From positions 6,718,183 through 6,782,182 of the forward strand of contig NZ_CP050831.1 of assembly GCF_012113595.1 (NCBI RefSeq): a stretch of DNA of 64,000 nt, written 5' to 3'. The position numbers and the translations under genes are program-made. Of the stretch, positions 50,781 to 59,704 are shown in pieces. The notes under the pieces are model-generated. The model did not search any database, was not told where the DNA came from, and saw only the letters and a list, made by a program, of their open reading frames with translations. The DNA comes from Bacteroides faecium. GTDB lineage: Bacteria > Bacteroidota > Bacteroidia > Bacteroidales > Bacteroidaceae. The stretch's first letter is position 1; each line of letters opens with the position of its first letter.

Positions 50781-52115
50781 ATGAAAGATAAAACACCAAA
50801 AAGCTTCAGGGGAATAGCCCGGACATTACTTCTTGTTTTCTGTTATACCTTTGGTAGCCATGCTTTTGCATTGGCTTTAGAGCACGAACAAACAGTAGAA
50901 ATTTATAAAGTAACAGATGTCCCCAATCCGCGTAATGAAAGCTCTTCCAATTGGGTTAGTAATCCGAATCAGATTTTGGATGAAAGTTATGTGTGGGAGA
51001 TAAATAATATGTTATTACAGTTAGAAGATTCATTGAGTATTGAAGTGGCGGTTGTTGCGCTCTCTTCTATCGGAGAAGATATTCCGGCAGAGTTTGCCCA
51101 CAAGCTTTTTGAACACTGGGGCATCGGAAAGAAAGCGGACGACAACGGATTACTGATTCTTTTAGTGCTCGATCAACGTAAAGTCACTTTCGCAACCGGA
51201 TACGGTTTGGAAGGAGTACTTCCCGACGCTTTATGCTTTCGCATTCAACAGAATGAAATGGTTCCGTGGTTTAGAAAAAACGACTTTGACAGAGGAATGA
51301 CAGAGGGAGTCCGGGCTGTAACATTGGTGCTTTATGGAAGCGACTATGAACCAGTTTCTCAAGGCACTTCTGATAATCACTGGAAAAGTGCCGGCAATAC
51401 ATTGTGGAATTTTCTAGCAAATCAGTCGCCTATGCTTTGGATATTCTTGATACTGGTAAATGTTCTCACTTATCGCATGAAGGTAAATAAAGCTCGCCCC
51501 AAAGACGGTTCAGCATTAGCAGCAATCAAAGTCCTGACACTTTACAGCCCACTTGGATGTCTTGTGTTGTTTTTTCCGGTATGGCCTGCACTTATTGCGG
51601 CATCCTTATGGTATAAGTTCTACCAAAAACAACGTGTTATTTTGCAGAGTAAGACCTGCGACTCTTGCAAAGCTGTGGCTTTACAACTTTTATCCAATGA
51701 GCTTGCAACCCCTTTATTATCTGCTTCCGAGCAAATGGAACACAAACTAGGTTCTGCCATCCACCGTATTTATCGATGTACTTCCTGCGGCTGGATATTA
51801 CGGTATAAATCTGTCGTCGGAAGCGAATATAAGATGTGTAATCAATGCCATACCATTGCTTCCAAGCGTATCAGTCCGTGGAAAACAGTTAAAGAAGCCA
51901 CATATTCCGATGCCGGATTGGAGGTTGCCGACTATCTTTGCCTAATGTGCGGAGATAAAAAGCAGACAACACAGAAGATTCCCCGCAAGACACCCCCAAA
52001 TAGTGACAGTCCTAGTAATAGTCACAGTAGTAGCAGTAGTAGAAGCAGCAGTAGTAGTAGCGGTAGTTTTGGGGGTGGACGTAGCGGTGGCGGTGGAGCG
52101 TCAAGTAGTTTTTAA
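50781..52115 (+). CDS. TPM-domain membrane protein with Cys motifs and Ser/Gly-rich tail
   Basis: 444 residues. Signal peptide (1-30); a TPM domain (about 65-190, with QLEDSLSIEVAVVALSSIG, NGLLILLVLDQRKVTFATGYG and FRKNDFDRGMTEGV); two or three membrane helices (about 208-285); then a cytoplasmic-looking part with four CxxC pairs (CDSC, CTSC, CNQC, CLMC) that could bind zinc; and a tail of mostly Ser and Gly that ends GGGGASSSF. TPM proteins with a Ser/Gly tail are known from plants and bacteria (photosystem repair, envelope phosphatase), but the zinc-ribbon-like insert is unusual. The function is unknown. A remnant of another gene follows directly after the stop. Confidence 0.8.
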   Translation: MKDKTPKSFRGIARTLLLVFCYTFGSHAFALALEHEQTVEIYKVTDVPNPRNESSSNWVSNPNQILDESYVWEINNMLLQLEDSLSIEVAVVALSSIGEDIPAEFAHKLFEHWGIGKKADDNGLLILLVLDQRKVTFATGYGLEGVLPDALCFRIQQNEMVPWFRKNDFDRGMTEGVRAVTLVLYGSDYEPVSQGTSDNHWKSAGNTLWNFLANQSPMLWIFLILVNVLTYRMKVNKARPKDGSALAAIKVLTLYSPLGCLVLFFPVWPALIAASLWYKFYQKQRVILQSKTCDSCKAVALQLLSNELATPLLSASEQMEHKLGSAIHRIYRCTSCGWILRYKSVVGSEYKMCNQCHTIASKRISPWKTVKEATYSDAGLEVADYLCLMCGDKKQTTQKIPRKTPPNSDSPSNSHSSSSSRSSSSSSGSFGGGRSGGGGASSSF

Positions 52116-52116
52116 G

Positions 52117-52146
52117 ATTGGCTATTCATTTGAAGAAGTCGATTAA
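52117..52146 (+). pseudogene. Remnant: last codons of a copy of the 436-residue lipoprotein gene
   Basis: Directly after the TPM stop, ATT GGC TAT TCA TTT GAA GAA GTC GAT TAA reads IGYSFEEVD-stop. The intact gene at 53683-54993 ends IGYSSEEAD-stop. Since a broken mmcQ copy follows here and the intact mmcQ follows there, both are remnants of one duplicated segment. Confidence 0.7.
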
Positions 52147-52221
52147 CCAAACAAAGACGTGGAAACACATCTCACCTGAATATTTTCATAGAAAGATGGT
52201 TATCCACTCCTTTATTCTAAC

Positions 52222-52229
52222 TATTTTTG
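52222..52229 (+). promoter_or_regulatory. Promoter -7 box before the broken mmcQ copy
   Basis: TATTTTTG, 29 bases before the ATG at 52258. The intact copy at 55029 lacks this 80-base upstream segment. Confidence 0.45.
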
Positions 52230-52257
52230 CATAGATAACCGAACATAAAAAAGTGAA

Positions 52258-52357
52258 ATGAATATCGAAGAATTTAGAGAATACCGCCTGTCTTTTAAGG
52301 GAGTCCATGAGAAGATGCCGTTTCCCAATGTGCCCGACAAATATAGCCGTGACGTTC
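52258..52357 (+). pseudogene. MmcQ/YjbR-family gene, 5' fragment broken by an IS66-type relic
   Basis: The first 32 codons (MNIEEFREYRLSFKGVHEKM and on to DKYSRD) match the intact gene at 55029 with very few changes, then the match ends at the left inverted repeat of the relic at 52358. The other side of the relic does not continue the gene, so the 3' part was lost. Confidence 0.85.
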
Positions 52358-52989
52358 GTAAGCATTCGGCCTCGTGCGTGTTTGTTTCCCTTCTTTTCCT
52401 TCCTACCTTTGTGTCTTCATTACAATCTTAATCCATATATGTGTTCAGTATTAGTATTTTCTAGCGAAAGTGATAAACTACGTAGTCTTTTGTCCGAGTC
52501 TAACCATTTTGATTCGGTTCTTTTCATATTTGATGGTGGTCGTCGTTATAAAGTTTCGGCTTCCAGCCTTGGTATCTACCCTTACTTTGGAAGAGTACGA
52601 AGAGCTGCGCAAGGAACGTGAACGCCTTTGAAAAGGAACATGCAGAACTTCAGAGAAAGGTGGAGCGCTCTATAAGACCATTGACTTTGAACAGAAAAAA
52701 CACTCTTTTCTCCGGTTCACATGAGGCGGCACATGCAGCGGCAATATTCTTTTCACTGATGGGATGTTGCAGGGAAAATAAGGTGAACCCAAAACTATGG
52801 ATGCAGGACGTGTTGATTAGGGTACAGGAGAAAGAAAGAGAAGAGAAAAAACGACTACGCTGATTTACTGCCATTTAATTGGAAAGGATAAACAAGAAAG
52901 ATGGATAAAGTCAAAAGTCAGACATGCTTCGTCTGGCTTTTGACTTTATTATAGCTTGGAGAGAAATAAGGGCGAGGCCGAATGCTTAC
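52358..52989 (+). mobile_element. IS66-family relic, internally deleted (about 630 bp)
   Basis: Ends are perfect inverted repeats: GTAAGCATTCGGCCTCG at 52358-52374 and its inverse at 52973-52989; GTAAGC is the usual start of IS66 ends. Inside, the only transposase traces are fragments of the large ORF. No matching 8-base target duplication is seen (left flank TGACGTTC, right flank GATAAAAG), so DNA to the right was lost after insertion. A hairpin of 17-base arms at 52907-52947 near the right end may be a terminator. Confidence 0.8.
52572..52863 (+). pseudogene. IS66 transposase (TnpC) fragments fused by deletion
   Basis: STLTLEEYEELRKERERL ends in TGA at 52629-52631, while the overlapping frame from 52618 goes on as FEKEHAELQRKVERSIRPLT and then HEAAHAAAIFFSLMGCCREN and VNPKLWMQDVLIRVQ. 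The first part is the coiled-coil start of TnpC and the second its conserved C-terminal end. The whole catalytic middle is missing and the frame has shifted. Confidence 0.75.
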
Positions 52990-53076
52990 GATAAAAGAGA
53001 TTAATATATATCAAACTTTAGTGTAGCTTAGGAATTTATTTACCGAGATAGCTATTCGTTGTTTCAAATTAATCAC

Positions 53077-53084
53077 TACTTTTG
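53077..53084 (+). promoter_or_regulatory. Promoter -7 box of the unknown two- or three-gene unit
   Basis: TACTTTTG, 83 bases upstream of the ATG at 53168. Confidence 0.55.
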
Positions 53085-53167
53085 TAGCAATACAAATAAA
53101 AGACTTATCATGTGATGAATCGGAGAACACACAATTGGATTATGTAAACAATCAATCATACTGAATT

Positions 53168-53677
53168 ATGAAGAAAGTAAAACGTATATTGATTTATGTG
53201 TTGGCTATAGGTACAATCATTTATTTAGGATTCTACTTTGCGCCTATCAAGATTTACTTAATGCCGATAAATGCATGGGAACGTCAGATTTGGTCGGGGC
53301 CTACTTCCACACAAAAAGAGGAAAACTTTGTAGTCTATAATCATTTGTGCAAAAGCAAGCAGACACTTATCGACAGTATCATTGCTTTCCATGACCGGAC
53401 AATCCGATTGGATTCGATTAAAAAATATCCTGATGGCTATCACCGCAGCTTTTTCAGAAGGAGCATCGTTCTTAATAAAGACTACCGGGAAGAACCGAAT
53501 GGTTCGGATATCATATTCGATCATATGGACAAACTGATTTTGGCAGTTGAATGGAGAATTACAGGAGATACGGTCTGCGCGAATTCCTTTAGTGAAAATT
53601 ATAAAGTTCATCTTACAGATACTGCAACAACATCAATATACAGCCTATCCAAATTAGTCAGAGAAAAACAAAAATAA
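53168..53677 (+). CDS. Membrane-anchored protein of unknown function
   Basis: 169 residues. One N-terminal membrane helix (about 7-27) without lipobox, then a soluble, probably periplasmic part with NHLCKSKQTLIDSIIAFHDR and RRSIVLNKDYREEPNGSDI. I do not recognise the family. The next gene starts five bases after this stop, so the two are coupled. Its position beside a disturbed region (IS66 relic, duplicated remnants) suggests accessory DNA. Confidence 0.65.
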   Translation: MKKVKRILIYVLAIGTIIYLGFYFAPIKIYLMPINAWERQIWSGPTSTQKEENFVVYNHLCKSKQTLIDSIIAFHDRTIRLDSIKKYPDGYHRSFFRRSIVLNKDYREEPNGSDIIFDHMDKLILAVEWRITGDTVCANSFSENYKVHLTDTATTSIYSLSKLVREKQK

Positions 53678-53682
53678 AAAAC

Positions 53683-54993
53683 ATGACGATGAAAAAACTA
53701 AATTTCTTAAGCTTGTTGTTCATAGCAATCACTATTGTGAGTTGCCGTAATACAACAACAAAAAACACGACAACAAATGTTGCTCCTTCAAACGAAGAAA
53801 TACAAAAAGCTGGAGAAACAAACAATGAAATGTTGAGACTTACTACAATGGAATTGACGGATAAAAAGTGGCTGGAGATAAAATCCGGTTATGACAAATT
53901 AATGAAGGCTCAGAATGAAATCATGGATGGAGAGTACTACGAAGGTAGTCTGTATATAAACTTATCCGGAATAGCAACGCCTGATGATGTTTCTTTGGGA
54001 GGAATGATCGTATATTATAAATTGAAAGAGCAAGACTATCGGTTTCTACCGGACAAGGAATATGCGGAACGTATTAAATATGTTTTCGGGATTGACTTGA
54101 ATGCTCCTGATGCTTTAGACAAGAATAAATTAAAAAATCATGAAGACTACATTGTAGCTCTAAATCCAAATCCTGATATGGACAGTGAAAGCAACATACA
54201 AGACAAAGAGTTCTATCCATACAGGAATCATCTGTATTTTTTCAAAAAATTCAATATCTGTGTTGTGCAAATGCCTTCTGCCCTATTACTGGAAATAGAT
54301 AAAAACACGGACAAGGATCATATTAATGTTTATAAAAACCCTTTTGATTATCATTGGAATAATTATGTACTAAATGACAATAAGGCTAGTCTAACCTGGT
54401 TATTAAGCAATGGAAAAGAAATGGAAGTGAAAGATTTGCTATTTTGCTTTGGCTATGATAAGGACGCCAAGTTGAATAAACTAATATTGGACAGCATCTC
54501 TAATAATGCAAATGACGGGTATTCCGTTGAAAGTCTGGAGCAGGCCTTTGCAGGGAGAGATTTAAACGGCAAATTACAGATTCATGAGAATCTACTAAAG
54601 TTTATACAAGAAAATCCAACTAATGATTATGTCAAAATGCTTGATATATATGGGAATTATTGTTTAGGAGAAAGAACGGATCGCAAATTTACAAGGGATG
54701 AAAGTTTTAAGATTGCCGCATATATTACTTATTATCTGAAACTGATAGATTTAGAAAACCACAAGCGTTCAGGTAGCGACGAGTATCTTATAATAAATGA
54801 TATGTTGTTTCGAATAATCGGAGCACTAGAAGATGAAGAAGGGAACCAAAGAGATGATGAAGGTGGGGACTCCAAGTTTCTGAAAGAGATAATAAAGAAT
54901 GATTACTATAATCTGCCGAATTTCAAAGAAATGGTACATGGTTTAGTAAACGATTACAGAAATATCGGCTATTCATCTGAAGAAGCCGACTAA
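53683..54993 (+). CDS. Lipoprotein of unknown function
   Basis: 436 residues; the ATG at 53689 (MKKLNFLS) is an equally good start. Lipobox VSC at about Cys21, then a Thr/Asn-rich stretch. The rest is charged and mostly helical with blocks such as DDVSLGGMIVYYKLKEQDY and TWLLSNGKEMEVKDLLFCFG; no catalytic motif is apparent. The final codons are repeated as a remnant at 52117-52146. It lies between the unknown membrane protein and mmcQ. Confidence 0.65.
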   Translation: MTMKKLNFLSLLFIAITIVSCRNTTTKNTTTNVAPSNEEIQKAGETNNEMLRLTTMELTDKKWLEIKSGYDKLMKAQNEIMDGEYYEGSLYINLSGIATPDDVSLGGMIVYYKLKEQDYRFLPDKEYAERIKYVFGIDLNAPDALDKNKLKNHEDYIVALNPNPDMDSESNIQDKEFYPYRNHLYFFKKFNICVVQMPSALLLEIDKNTDKDHINVYKNPFDYHWNNYVLNDNKASLTWLLSNGKEMEVKDLLFCFGYDKDAKLNKLILDSISNNANDGYSVESLEQAFAGRDLNGKLQIHENLLKFIQENPTNDYVKMLDIYGNYCLGERTDRKFTRDESFKIAAYITYYLKLIDLENHKRSGSDEYLIINDMLFRIIGALEDEEGNQRDDEGGDSKFLKEIIKNDYYNLPNFKEMVHGLVNDYRNIGYSSEEAD

Positions 54994-55028
54994 CCAAGTA
55001 AATGATATGTAAGCCTAATAAAAGAGAA

Positions 55029-55394
55029 ATGAATATAGAAGAATTTAGAGAATACTGCCTGTCTTTTAAGGGAGTCCATGAAAAGATGCCGTTTCCCAAT
55101 GTACCCGATAAATATAGCCGTGACATTCTATGCTTTTATGTAGCAGACAAATGGTTCTGTTTCGTTAATATTGAGATTTTCGATTTTTGCTGCATCAAAT
55201 GCAACCCTGATGAATCAAGGGAGTTGCAAACCGAATATGCCGGTATAAGACCGGGATGGCACATGAATAAGAAATATTGGATCAGCGTCTATTTCAATCA
55301 AGATGTACCTGATGAGAAAATCAAAGAGCTTGTAAGCAACTCCTACGATATCGTAGTCAAAAGTCTGACAAAGAAAGAACGGGAAATACTATAA
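55029..55394 (+). CDS. MmcQ/YjbR family protein
   Basis: 121 residues from the ATG at 55029; an ATG at 55002 would add nine residues not present before the broken copy's start at 52258. The CyaY-like DNA-binding fold of the family is shown by MNIEEFREYCLSFKG, FYVADKWFCFVNIE, CNPDESRELQTEYAGIRPG and the end HMNKKYWISVYFNQDVPDEK. These small cytoplasmic proteins are thought to bind DNA; the role is unclear. A truncated near-identical copy lies 2.7 kb upstream. Confidence 0.88.
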   Translation: MNIEEFREYCLSFKGVHEKMPFPNVPDKYSRDILCFYVADKWFCFVNIEIFDFCCIKCNPDESRELQTEYAGIRPGWHMNKKYWISVYFNQDVPDEKIKELVSNSYDIVVKSLTKKEREIL

Positions 55395-55407
55395 ATAAAG
55401 GAAGGAT

Positions 55408-55902
55408 TCAAAAACCTCCCAAACGTAAATCCTGTACTCTGTTGTCTTTCCAAAAAACAGTGAAATTATAATTTACACCACTATTCCTGTAAAACACAAT
55501 CTCCCAACTATCACTATATAATACAGCCGGCACGATCGTATAGGGATAAAATTCATCCTGCCAGGATCCGTATATTTTTTCTTTATATTTCTGCTGGCTT
55601 TTGCTGGACAGCATGCTATCTAATTGTTCTGTCATAGGTACCCAGTTCTGCAATAACACCTGTAATTCCAATAATTGCCTGGAGAACGGAGCAGAAGCAT
55701 CCCCTTCTATCAGAACAAGAGTTTCTACCGAGTAAAAGGGCAATTGCACTGCACCGCTCCAAAGGTAGCATTTATCTCGCCACCAATCACAAACCTTACA
55801 GGTAAAGATGCCCAAACCTTCCACTTTATACTCTCTCTTAGTTCCAAACAACTCGTTTATCAGTGTCTTGAATACTTTCATTACTTTTCCCATCGTTTTC
55901 AT
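55408..55902 (-). CDS. Cytoplasmic protein of unknown function
   Basis: 164 residues without signal peptide. Aromatic-rich, with CKVCDWWRDKCYLWSGAVQL and SWQDEFYPYTIVPAVLYSDS; ends YNFTVFWKDNRVQDLRLGGF. The pattern resembles DUF-type immunity proteins that accompany polymorphic toxins, but I cannot assign a family. Convergent with mmcQ, and followed on the minus strand by no close partner (59 bases from the YD-like lipoprotein start-side neighbour). Confidence 0.6.
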   Translation of the reverse strand: MKTMGKVMKVFKTLINELFGTKREYKVEGLGIFTCKVCDWWRDKCYLWSGAVQLPFYSVETLVLIEGDASAPFSRQLLELQVLLQNWVPMTEQLDSMLSSKSQQKYKEKIYGSWQDEFYPYTIVPAVLYSDSWEIVFYRNSGVNYNFTVFWKDNRVQDLRLGGF

Positions 55903-55961
55903 TTTTTTTGCTATACACTAACAATATCACTATGATTTTAAGAATCTTACCGCATGCCATG

Positions 55962-57014
55962 TTATTCTTCGTAATAAGTAAAGATACGCTCGACATAAGG
56001 TTTTAATATACGACCGAGCCCCGTGCCAAAATCAACATAATCTTTGAAATTCTTTGTTTCAATCCAGTTACCATTCGCATCACAGCCGTAGTCTTGGAAG
56101 TCTTTGTAGAGTATTTCAAATCCTAGCCGCTCGTCAATCGGTCGTCCTTGTTCATCGTATTTCTCTTGCACGATACTATTACGAACAACGGTTTTCAGTT
56201 TACCGTTCGGATAATATTTACGTTTACACCAGGACTCTAACTCTTTATTACCTTCATCGTCAATTCTATATTTTTCCACAACGCGGTTACTGTCACTGTA
56301 TTCATAGATGAAATGCGTTTCCGGCCTATCACGACTCAGCAAATCATACACTTGGGTCTGCGCCAACAAGCCGTTTGTATCATACTCATAGACTGTTTTT
56401 CCCGATAATTCCCCTATATTATAATATTCCCTCTTCTCTACCAACAAATCATGTTCGTTATAATCATATTCGGTCATAGCCGGTTTGTAAATCGTGCCGT
56501 CAATCTGTTTGGTTCGGATAAGATTTCCTCTGTCGTCATAAGTGTTTATCTCCCCATGGGAATCACTATACACAATTTCCAGCAGTTTCCCGTCAGTATT
56601 ATACTTACTGACAATCGTACTGTTAGTTTTCGGAAAGCAGAGTGTAGATGTATGTCCCCAAGTCTCATAGGTATAATCGGTCTTGCGGATAATATTTTCT
56701 TGTTTGTCGTACTCGTTACATTGAGCAAGATTGCCGTCGATATTGAAATGAAAATGGTAGTGATGTATTCCGTCCTCTTCCCATTTCTCGCCTTTTTTGA
56801 ATTTCACCGAGAAGAAAGACGATGCATTTTCCGGACGATAATAATAGATATCCAACGTTTTGACTTTTCCGTTCAACCCCATCCTGCTTTTGTCGCTATT
56901 GACAGAATCTATTGTCGGGGGAATGTATTTCAAAGGAGATTGTCGGCAACCTGCAAATATCGATATAATCAAACTTCCTAAAATAACAACGACTACAACG
57001 GCTTTATTTTTCAT
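55962..57014 (-). CDS. YD/RHS-repeat-like lipoprotein
   Basis: 350 residues. Signal peptide with lipobox FAGC (Cys22). The body has RHS/YD-type units: FNIDGNLAQCNEYDKQENII, YNTDGKLLEIVYSD, NTYDDRGNLIRTKQID, YDYNEHDLLVEKREYY, YEYDTNGLLAQTQVYD and YEYSDSNRVVEKYRID. Unlike true RHS toxins it has no core cage or toxin end and is short. It may be a surface-bound carbohydrate-binding or structural protein. Own promoter box TATCTTTG at 57051-57044. Confidence 0.75.
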   Translation of the reverse strand: MKNKAVVVVVILGSLIISIFAGCRQSPLKYIPPTIDSVNSDKSRMGLNGKVKTLDIYYYRPENASSFFSVKFKKGEKWEEDGIHHYHFHFNIDGNLAQCNEYDKQENIIRKTDYTYETWGHTSTLCFPKTNSTIVSKYNTDGKLLEIVYSDSHGEINTYDDRGNLIRTKQIDGTIYKPAMTEYDYNEHDLLVEKREYYNIGELSGKTVYEYDTNGLLAQTQVYDLLSRDRPETHFIYEYSDSNRVVEKYRIDDEGNKELESWCKRKYYPNGKLKTVVRNSIVQEKYDEQGRPIDERLGFEILYKDFQDYGCDANGNWIETKNFKDYVDFGTGLGRILKPYVERIFTYYEE

Positions 57015-57043
57015 GTTTTCTTGTGTGTTACAATGTTTCGACG

Positions 57044-57051
57044 CAAAGATA
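57044..57051 (-). promoter_or_regulatory. Promoter -7 box of the YD-repeat lipoprotein gene
   Basis: TATCTTTG on the minus strand, 29 bases before the ATG at 57014. Confidence 0.6.
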
Positions 57052-57092
57052 ACAAAACAGAACCAGTTCTAAAATATAACTGACGTAAAAGA

Positions 57093-57410
57093 TTACTTTC
57101 GTGTTATTATAATATCATCAAAGCATAGTTCCAATGACTGATTATCGGGTTTATACTCTGTCCAATCTTTCGGATCGCCACTTTCGTTGTCTACCATTAA
57201 ATGATAATAAGAAAAGCCAAAGTGTGGATCAGGCAATCTATGAATCTTATAGCTCCCTACAGTTGCCAACTCATTATCTTCAACGACTTTCAGCCAACCT
57301 AAAGCCTTGTCTATCTGTTGAAGATGAGATAATTTATCCCGCTCGCCTTGTTTTAAAGCGTCAATAGTCTTTGTCCTTTCGTTTTGTAATAATTCTATTA
57401 TATCTTTCAT
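57093..57410 (-). CDS. Small cytoplasmic protein of unknown function
   Basis: 105 residues from the ATG at 57410 (MKDIIELLQNERTKTIDAL); an ATG at 57419 gives 108. The N-terminal half is a coiled-coil-like helix pair (QGERDKLSHLQQIDKALGWL); the C-terminal half is beta-rich (YHLMVDNESGDPKDWTEY). It overlaps the stop of the 327-residue gene by one base, so the two are translated together. Confidence 0.6.
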   Translation of the reverse strand: MKDIIELLQNERTKTIDALKQGERDKLSHLQQIDKALGWLKVVEDNELATVGSYKIHRLPDPHFGFSYYHLMVDNESGDPKDWTEYKPDNQSLELCFDDIIITRK

Positions 57411-58390
57411 GCTTTCCACTTGTTTAGTATTGAATTAAAATCTTCAAGCATCAAGTCAAAGTCATAATCCAATTTCTTCTTTTTTAGCCTGTCGGTTGCG
57501 TAGCTTAGAGCGAGCAGAATATATTCGCTTAACTTTAATTTCTGTTCGGCATGACTTAATTCACTGAATTCTTTCTCAAGGTTTAGTCCGATCCTAATTT
57601 TCCCGGTATCTGCCCTGAATGGTCCAAATTCAAAGCGATTGCGAAGGAAATATCCATTCTTCTCTATTTCTTGCTTGGTAAACATAGTGAGCAGTGTCCG
57701 ATAGAAATCTTTTTGTTTCAATTTCAACTTTTCATCGGCAATGATATAGTTTGTTTTACAATGGTCGTGGTCATAATAACTATACGAACAATTAATTATA
57801 ATTCGATTAATAGCGCGTCCGTACATTTCGGGGCGCATCCTTCTATCCAACTCCGGTTTCAGTTCTTTGTCAATGCTTTCGATTACTGCCTTGGAGTTTT
57901 CATAACAGTTACCAATTGTCCGCTTTATCCAAACCGGATTTTTAGGAATCCAGTTTCTCTGGCTTTCAAGCCTTATATCCTGCATATCTTCCTTTATCTC
58001 ATATTCCCAAAATACGGATTGCTTTTGATTCGGGTCGTCAGGACTGAAATAATAACTTGTCCTTCCCTGCTCCATAGTAAAACCGTTGACTCTTTTCGAC
58101 CAAATGGCATCGACAAAACGAGTTTCTCCAAATTTATTTTGAAAACAAGTCGCAGGGTTTCCATTAAAAAATTGCCCTCGCAATGCTTCGACAGGTTCGT
58201 GATTTCCCCAACCGATAATAGCCAGGCTCTCGCAAAGACGAACGGCTTTATTCCACTCTTCCGCATTTTTATAATCCGCACATTTCAGAAATCCGGCAAA
58301 CAAGCGTTCGCGTAACTGTTCTATCTCCGATTGAGTCTGCAAAAATTCTTCCAGCTCTTTTAAGGCTTCTATTTCAAATATTTCCTCCAT
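57407..58390 (-). CDS. Cytoplasmic protein of unknown function
   Basis: 327 residues without signal peptide. N-terminal helices (EIEALKELEEFLQTQSEIEQ) are followed by a mixed domain with WGNHEPVEALRGQFF and RMRPEMYGRAINRIIINCSY, and a helical end. No motif that I can name. Overlaps the following small gene, indicating a two-gene unit; such small coupled pairs of unknown soluble proteins can be toxin-immunity remnants, but there is no direct sign of that. Confidence 0.65.
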   Translation of the reverse strand: MEEIFEIEALKELEEFLQTQSEIEQLRERLFAGFLKCADYKNAEEWNKAVRLCESLAIIGWGNHEPVEALRGQFFNGNPATCFQNKFGETRFVDAIWSKRVNGFTMEQGRTSYYFSPDDPNQKQSVFWEYEIKEDMQDIRLESQRNWIPKNPVWIKRTIGNCYENSKAVIESIDKELKPELDRRMRPEMYGRAINRIIINCSYSYYDHDHCKTNYIIADEKLKLKQKDFYRTLLTMFTKQEIEKNGYFLRNRFEFGPFRADTGKIRIGLNLEKEFSELSHAEQKLKLSEYILLALSYATDRLKKKKLDYDFDLMLEDFNSILNKWKA

Positions 58391-58556
58391 CGCTTTTTCT
58401 TTTTAGTTCCGACTAAATGATTAAAATCATCGTTGAACACCCACACCTCAGAATGAAATGTAACGATTTGGCGACACAAGCTGCATTGATGTTCTGTGAT
58501 TTGCATACCGTCAAACAACTCGCTTTTTCATAATACGTATTTATAGTAAACTGTTA

Positions 58557-59024
58557 TCAATTGTTGTTTACCTCATCATCAAACCATTTGTAGTCTATAA
58601 CCGGATATGTATTATAAACACTATCTATATAGAGACGACTCGATAAAATTCTTTCATCTCCATAATATATTGTCCATTTGGCAATATGTTTTTCCTTATC
58701 CGACCATTCAAATTTATAATGATTTCCGACTGGAAAGAAATATTCTTCATCAGCCAGTTCTTGAACACTATTAAATGTATCAATAATCGGCATTTCACTA
58801 TAAGTAATCCAGATTATAGAATCTCCTTTGAGGACTATTTTTTGAGGAGTTTTAAAATTATCATCTTCTAAATCAGGATAATTATAAACGACATATCCGC
58901 TATCCGTTTCAGTCAATTCCATCCAGGTTGTTTCATAAACTTTTTTAGGCGTTTCCTGCTTAGATTGTATAGAGCAAGATATTATGCACACGGCAACTAA
59001 TAATAACTTTACTATATTTTTCAT
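58557..59024 (-). CDS. Small lipoprotein of unknown function
   Basis: 155 residues. Lipobox IISC at Cys16, then SIQSKQETPKK. Mature part beta-rich (ETTWMELTETDSGYVVYNYP, DSIIWITYSEMPIID, HIAKWTIYYGDE). No family recognised. It is one of three lipoprotein genes in a row on the minus strand (58.5-60.4 kb), each with an intergenic gap of 45-95 bases. Confidence 0.65.
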   Translation of the reverse strand: MKNIVKLLLVAVCIISCSIQSKQETPKKVYETTWMELTETDSGYVVYNYPDLEDDNFKTPQKIVLKGDSIIWITYSEMPIIDTFNSVQELADEEYFFPVGNHYKFEWSDKEKHIAKWTIYYGDERILSSRLYIDSVYNTYPVIDYKWFDDEVNNN

Positions 59025-59118
59025 ACTCCTTTTAAATCATTCAATATTACTGGCTATTCTTAGAAATTATGGTTCGCATTTTTGGGGGTGACTTTTGCGA
59101 GAAACATATTTATCTCTC

Positions 59119-59658
59119 TTAATCAACTCTTTCATATACTCTTTTAGGTATTTGCACTAAATCCTTATTGCCTCTTTTCATCAATTTCAAATAAATATTA
59201 TAGGATTCTCTTGCATCTTCTTCATCACCATTGCCCCATTGGGCATCTCCTAAAGTAAGCCACTCATCTTCTTTCTCTGGATACTTTTTAGTAATCTCTA
59301 ATAATATAATTCTGGCTTCATTGTACATTTCATTTTTGCAGAAAAAGATAGCGGCATCATTATATATAGATATATTATTCATATCCAACGGAGATTCTTT
59401 AAAAATTTCAGGAATATCAAACCACTGTATTTGCCTTAGGGATTGTTCACTTTCCAAATTATTCAAAGAATAATCATCCAATAAACTATTATTACTAACC
59501 CAGTTCTCATTATCAATCGAATTAGATGTATGATCCGTCTCAAATAATACAGAATCCTCTATCAAGCTATTTGAAAGTTTTTTTGCATATCCATTCTTAC
59601 CTCCATTGCAAGAGAGTAAGACTACAGCAAATAAAAGAGTAATATTAAGTAATTTCAT
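59119..59658 (-). CDS. Lipoprotein with TPR-like C-terminus
   Basis: 179 residues. Lipobox LLSC (Cys17), followed by NGGKNGYAKKL. After a Ser/Asn-rich stretch the C-terminal half is a TPR-like helix array: NDAAIFFCKNEMYNEARIIL, EDEWLTLGDAQWGNGDEEDA and RESYNIYLKLMKRG. It stands 46 bases after the larger TPR lipoprotein gene and may work with it. Confidence 0.68.
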   Translation of the reverse strand: MKLLNITLLFAVVLLSCNGGKNGYAKKLSNSLIEDSVLFETDHTSNSIDNENWVSNNSLLDDYSLNNLESEQSLRQIQWFDIPEIFKESPLDMNNISIYNDAAIFFCKNEMYNEARIILLEITKKYPEKEDEWLTLGDAQWGNGDEEDARESYNIYLKLMKRGNKDLVQIPKRVYERVD

Positions 59659-59704
59659 AATTCAATATTGAGTAAAAGTATCAGCCTATTCTCCCTTTTA
59701 TCAT

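Noticed and set aside
52307..52621. 104-residue protein gene across the left IS66 end
   Set aside because: The frame starts inside the broken mmcQ copy in the wrong frame and crosses the inverted repeat; it is a product of the rearrangement.
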